Below, piece by piece: positions 14,481 to 17,466 of a stretch of DNA of 17,466 nucleotides (within the stretch, counting starts at the first letter, position 1; each line of letters starts with the position of its first letter). Source of the DNA: Ramlibacter tataouinensis (GTDB taxonomy: Bacteria; Pseudomonadota; Gammaproteobacteria; Burkholderiales; Burkholderiaceae_C). The position numbers were made by a program, and so were the translations under genes. Where the stretch lies: the NCBI GenBank assembly GCA_002427815.1, contig DIZF01000059.1:1-17466 (forward strand). The letters run 5' to 3'. The notes beneath the pieces were generated by a model, which made no database searches, was not told the DNA's origin, and worked only from the letters and a program-made list of their open reading frames with translations.

Positions 14481-15275
14481 TCATTTCAATGCGGCGCGGC
14501 GCACCCCGCCCTGAGGTCGCTGCTGCGCGAGCACCGCGGCCGCAAGAAGCCGGAGTTTTCGTTCAGCGTTCAGCAAGTGCGTTTCCATGGCCCGCCGTGC
14601 CTGCCTCGCATTGCCGTTCTTGATCGCGTCAAAGATCTGATGGTGCTCCTGCATGATCAGGAGCTTGCGCGCAGGTACCGTAAGTGACTGACGCAAGTTC
14701 TCAAAGACGTGGTGCTGGAGCGCGTGCTCGTTCGTCCTAAGTGCGCTCGCGTAAATTGGGTTTTGCGTCGCCTGCGCAATGACGATGTGGAACTTGTAAT
14801 CGAGATCCTCGGCGATTTCTCCAGCATTAAGTTTGTCTTCGATGCCGGTGATCAGATGTCGGAGCTCGCGAACTTGGTCGGCAGTGCGGCGCTTGGCCGC
14901 TAGCCCGGCGGCATCGATCTCCACAGTGCGACGAAATTCAAGCCAGTGCAGCAGGTTCGTTCCGCCAACCGCGCTTATGTCGCCAGTCATCGGACGAACC
15001 GTCAGACTCTTGATGAACACGCCCCGGCCATGGCTGATTTCGAGGACCCCGGTCGATGCGAGCACGCTGAACGCTTCGCGCAGCGTCGGCCTACTGGTGC
15101 CAAACAACCGACTCAGTTCTTCGATCGACTGCAGCTTGTCCCCCACCGCATAACGGCCGCTGGACAGCAGCTTGTCCATTTGCTCTATGACGCTCTCGTA
15201 CAGCTTCTTCTTCTGTACGGCGTATGTTTCGGGAATCAAAGCGTGGCTCTCTGTGTTCGGGTTTACGGTCAGCAA
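14481..15275 (-). CDS. GntR-family regulator, FadR/FCD subfamily
   Basis: This is a regulator of about 250-264 residues. The N-terminal winged helix-turn-helix includes DKLQSIEELSRLFGTSRPTL, REAFSVLASTGVLEI and SHGRGVFIKS. An all-helical FCD ligand-binding domain follows, with candidate metal ligands in EDLDYKFH, EHHQIFDAI and METHLLNAE. Such proteins usually repress an adjacent catabolic operon until an organic acid binds. No ATG lies near the expected N-terminus. TTG at 15275 gives 264 residues but falls inside the 19-bp palindrome. TTG at 15239 (LIPETYAVQKKK) has AGAGAG seven bases upstream and gives about 252 residues. I consider the shorter form likely. It is the first gene of the TRAP/aldolase/amidase operon, 29 bp before dctP. 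Confidence 0.9.
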   Translation of the reverse strand: MLTVNPNTESHALIPETYAVQKKKLYESVIEQMDKLLSSGRYAVGDKLQSIEELSRLFGTSRPTLREAFSVLASTGVLEISHGRGVFIKSLTVRPMTGDISAVGGTNLLHWLEFRRTVEIDAAGLAAKRRTADQVRELRHLITGIEDKLNAGEIAEDLDYKFHIVIAQATQNPIYASALRTNEHALQHHVFENLRQSLTVPARKLLIMQEHHQIFDAIKNGNARQARRAMETHLLNAERKLRLLAAAVLAQQRPQGGVRRAALK

Positions 15276-15291
15276 GTCATCTGATGACTTG
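15273..15291. promoter_or_regulatory. Perfect 19-bp palindrome, candidate regulator operator
   Basis: CAAGTCATCTGATGACTTG is a perfect 9+1+9 inverted repeat just upstream of the likely GntR regulator start. Dyad operators of this size in front of the regulator gene are usual for FadR-like autorepressors. No strong -35/-10 pair is visible around it, although TTGAGA lies upstream on the - strand (near 15310). Binding is inferred from position and symmetry. Confidence 0.55.
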
Positions 15292-15598
15292 GTGAGATCG
15301 TAGTCTTCTCAAGCGTTTTCGACGGACAGGGTTTACCCGGTAGCCAGAAGTACGCGACCTCGGCGACCGCACAACCGTGCCCGGGCCGCGCCGCCCAATG
15401 GCCAGGAGCGGTCCGCGAGCACGCCGATGAGTGATGTGCGCCTCCAACAGCGAACATGCGCCACCGGAAGCGCAGAGGCGAGTAGATGCTCGCCGGCCGT
15501 TTCTTGCCGGTGAGCGTGGCCAAAGGTTTATGACCGATTCGACGGGACGTCACCGTTTGAGCCGTCGTTTAACAAGATGCGCACCGCTGCAATGCTTA
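15292..15598. other. Unassigned DNA between regulator and IS5 element
   Basis: About 300 bp without a recognised gene. Short open frames exist on both strands (for example 15269-15553 on the - strand) but have no ribosome-binding site or familiar motif. It should contain the promoter of the catabolic operon near its left edge. It may be a scar between the acquired operon and the IS elements. Confidence 0.5.
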
Positions 15599-16535
15599 GA
15601 GGTTATCCGTAAATAGTATACTGTCTCTTCGAGCCGCAGATAAAGCGGTGCCGGAGCGAAGGAATGGCGACACGCAAGCGAGTCGAATCGTGGGAGGTGA
15701 CCGATGAATTCTGGCGGCGCGTGGAGCCGTTGATTCCGGTGCGCCAGCGCAGCGCAGACAAGGCGTACGTGCGCAAGGCGGGAGCGGGGCGGCCTCCCAA
15801 GCCGGCGCGACAAGTGTTCGAGGCGGTTGTGTACGTGTTGCGCACGGGCTGCCAATGGAAGGCGCTGCCCAAGGAACGCTTTGGCAGTGCCAGCGCCGTG
15901 CACAAGCGCTTCCTGGAGTGGGAAGCTGCGGGTGTGTTCGAGGCCATCTGGAAAGCCGGGCTTGCTGAGTACGACCAGATGGAAGGCATCGCTTGGGCGT
16001 GGCAGAGCATCGACGGGGCCATGTTCAAAGCCCCATTGGCGCAAGAGGCGGTCGGACGCAACCCGACCGATCGGGGAAAAAAAGGGGAGCAAGCGCCACC
16101 TGCTGGTGGACGGCCGTGGCGTCCCGTTGTCGCTCGTCGTGACCGGGGCCAATGAGCATGACGTCACGCAACTCGATGCCGTGCTGCACGCCATCCTGGT
16201 CAAACGCAAGACGCCCAGCACGCGGCGCAGCAAGCACTTGTGCGCCGATGCGGGTTACCGAGGGCGGCCTGCTTTGGAGATCATCAAGTCGCACGGCTAC
16301 ATTCCTCACGTCGTTGATCGCGGCAAGGAAGCCGATGCCAAGCGGCGCGACCCGACCAAGAAGGCGCGGCGCTGGGTGGTAGAGGTCTGCCACAGCTGGT
16401 TCAATCGCTTCCGCAAGCTGCTTGTGCGATACGAGAAGCTCGAACGCAGCTTTGTCGCGCTCAACCACATCGCCGCCGCCATCATTGCGTTCCCCAAAGT
16501 GCCGTTGAAGATCAACATAATTTACGGATATGTTC
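15599..16535 (+). mobile_element. IS5-family insertion sequence (about 937 bp)
   Basis: The ends carry imperfect inverted repeats. The left end starts GAGGTTATCCGTAAAT. The right end, read inward on the - strand, starts GAACATATCCGTAAAT; the core TATCCGTAAAT is identical. TA flanks both ends (15597-15598 and 16536-16537), consistent with a TA duplication. Joining the flanks restores a symmetrical GCTTAAGC target with TA at its centre. The single transposase gene is frameshifted. The boundaries are inferred from the repeats and could be off by a few bases. Confidence 0.8.
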
Positions 16536-16552
16536 TAAGCGGCCGAGTGTGA
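15664..16552 (+). pseudogene. IS5-family transposase, frameshifted at A7
   Basis: This is a DDE transposase of about 296 residues, spread over two frames. The first part starts at ATG 15664 (AAGGA just upstream) and contains DEFWRRVEPLIPV, GRPPKPARQVFEAVVYVLRTGCQWKALP and SIDGAMFKAPL with the first catalytic Asp. The second part begins at about 16080 in the +1 frame (KRHLLVDGRGVPLSLVVTGA). It contains the second Asp in CADAGYRG and the Arg/Glu block NRFRKLLVRYEKLE. The frames meet at a run of seven A's (16077-16083). One A fewer would give the family text TDRGKKGSKRHLL. Either the gene is dead, or slippage on the A-run restores it. The second frame runs past the right inverted repeat and stops at 16550-16552 in flanking DNA. 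Confidence 0.87.
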
Positions 16553-16664
16553 CCTGATGCGAGATGATGGAAGACGACGATCGACTGGCTGGTGTACGTG
16601 GATACACGCCGAGGTCATACCGAATACCTTCCTACGCGGCGAAACGGCAACGGATTGAACCCTA

Positions 16665-17252
16665 CGGACCGCGGCTACGTGGACTTCGAGCGCTTGTACG
16701 CGCTGCATCAGGCCGGCGCCTTCTTCGTCACGCGTGCCAAGTCGCCGATGGATGCGCGGCGGGTCTACTCGTCGCCCGTCGATCGCGACGCCGGTGTGAT
16801 CTGCGACCAACGCGTGATGCTCAATGGCTACTATTCGGCCAAGAAGTATCCCGAGCATCTGCGGCGCGTACGATTCAAGGACCCCGAGTCGGGCAAGACG
16901 CTGGGTGTTCCTGACCAACAACTTCTCGCTCGGCCCCGAGCTGATCGCCGCCCTGTACCGCCAGCGATGGCAGGTCGAGCTGTTCTTCAAATGGATCAAG
17001 CAGCATCTGCGCATCAAGGCGTTCCTGGGCACCAGCGAGAACGCCGTGAAGACGCAAATCTGGATTGCCGTGTGCACCTACGTGCTGATCGCCATCGTCA
17101 AGAAACGCCTGCATTTGCCCCATAGCCTCTACGAAATCCTACAAATCCTCAGCCTGACCATGTTCGAAACAACCCCAATAAATCAACTACTTACCCCGCC
17201 AACGCGTGATTCAGACTCCGATTTCGAGCATCAACAACTCGCTCTCCTCTGA
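16665..17252 (+). pseudogene. IS4-family transposase, C-terminal part, frameshifted
   Basis: This is the C-terminal half of an IS4-family transposase. The visible text is DRGYVDFERLYALHQAGAFF, VTRAKSPMDARRVYSSPVD and YYSAKKYPEHLRRVRFKDPE. In the next frame follow VFLTNNFSLGPELIAALYRQRW, QVELFFKWIKQHLRIKAF and GTSENAVKTQIWIAV. DRGY holds the second catalytic Asp, and the YRQRWQVELFFKWIKQ block is the Y-R-E-K signature with the catalytic Glu. One extra G in the CTGGG at 16901-16905 shifts the frame. The N-terminal half, with the first catalytic Asp, is absent; homology begins abruptly at 16665. After the stop, GTTGGGACACTACTG (17259-17273) resembles the terminal repeat of such elements. It cannot be active. 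Confidence 0.88.
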
Positions 17253-17311
17253 AAAACGTTGGGACACTACTGACTGAAGATCAATAATAGATTGTTCACG
17301 CGGGAGGGCTT

Positions 17312-17466
17312 ATGCCAAAAACCGGTTCTGGTGATGGCGCTGGCGAAAAACAGGGTGGCCCTGACGGCGTCATGGAATTTCGGCGCCAAGAGGCGCTGTT
17401 GAAGACGGGCGCTTTGCAAGACGCGATTTTCAACAGCGCCAACTTCTCGAGCATCGCCACTGACGC
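17312..17466 (+). CDS. Probable PAS-domain signalling protein, N-terminus (cut by window end)
   Basis: Only the first 51 codons are in the window. The ATG has GGAGG four bases upstream. A Gly/Lys-rich start (MPKTGSGDGAGEKQGGPDG) leads into EALLKTGALQDAIFNSANFS and SIATDA. This is the beginning of a PAS sensory domain as found in betaproteobacterial PAS-containing histidine kinases and diguanylate cyclases. The output domain is outside the window, so kinase versus cyclase cannot be decided. It begins 59 bp after the IS4 transposase stop. Whether this gene is intact backbone DNA or part of the island is unknown. Confidence 0.75.
   Translation, partial: MPKTGSGDGAGEKQGGPDGVMEFRRQEALLKTGALQDAIFNSANFSSIATD

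Noticed and set aside
15269..15553. Possible 94-residue gene on the - strand upstream of the regulator
   Set aside because: It has no ribosome-binding site or familiar motif, and it overlaps the palindrome and the expected operon promoter.
1..17466. CRISPR array, tRNA or rRNA genes, toxin-antitoxin or defence genes
   Set aside because: No regularly spaced repeats, cloverleaf-like sequence, ribosomal RNA motifs or known defence-gene signatures were found on either strand by eye.

Overview
The window looks like chromosome of a high-GC betaproteobacterium. The gene order yqgE-ruvX-pyrR-pyrB-pyrC'-plsC, the PyrR/PyrB/PyrC' type and the later PAS protein fit Burkholderiales (an Alcaligenaceae- or Comamonadaceae-like genome). 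This placement is inferred from protein style and gene order; no database was searched.

Region 1 (about 1-5150, + strand except the last gene) is conserved backbone. It carries yqgE/algH, ruvX, pyrR, pyrB, a dihydroorotase-like pyrC' whose metal-binding histidines are gone, and a plsC-type acyltransferase. ruvX/pyrR and pyrB/pyrC' overlap by a few bases, so the block reads as one translationally coupled unit. A small unrecognised gene with a strong ribosome-binding site (4917-5150, - strand) converges on plsC.

Region 2 (about 5400-9040) is a graveyard of mobile DNA. A complete 2432-bp IS66-family element (5665-8096, tnpA-tnpB-tnpC on the - strand) sits inside the istA gene of an IS21-family element. 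It has a perfect 8-bp target duplication (GAAGCTGG at 5657-5664 and 8097-8104), and removing the IS66 restores the istA frame. The IS21 is itself decayed: istA stops abruptly at about 5484 and istB is missing. At its other end it abuts the 3' part of a LysR-type regulator gene (8621-9037).

Region 3 (9291-15275, all - strand) is a compact, apparently intact catabolic operon. In transcription order it holds a FadR-like GntR regulator, a TRAP transporter (substrate-binding protein, small and large permeases), an HpcH/HpaI-family class II aldolase and an amidase-signature hydrolase. A perfect 19-bp palindrome at the regulator's 5' end is a candidate operator. The set suggests uptake and breakdown of an organic acid or amide whose identity the sequence does not reveal.

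Region 4 (15276-17466) begins with about 320 bp of unassigned DNA. A 937-bp IS5-family element follows, with a transposase frameshifted at a run of seven A's and an open frame that runs out through the right inverted repeat. Next is the C-terminal half of an IS4-family transposase with a second frameshift. The window ends in the first 51 codons of a probable PAS-domain signalling protein. IS elements on both sides make the catabolic operon look like acquired accessory DNA. No tRNA, rRNA, CRISPR array or phage gene was seen, and I found no clear sign of a wholly new defence or mobile system.
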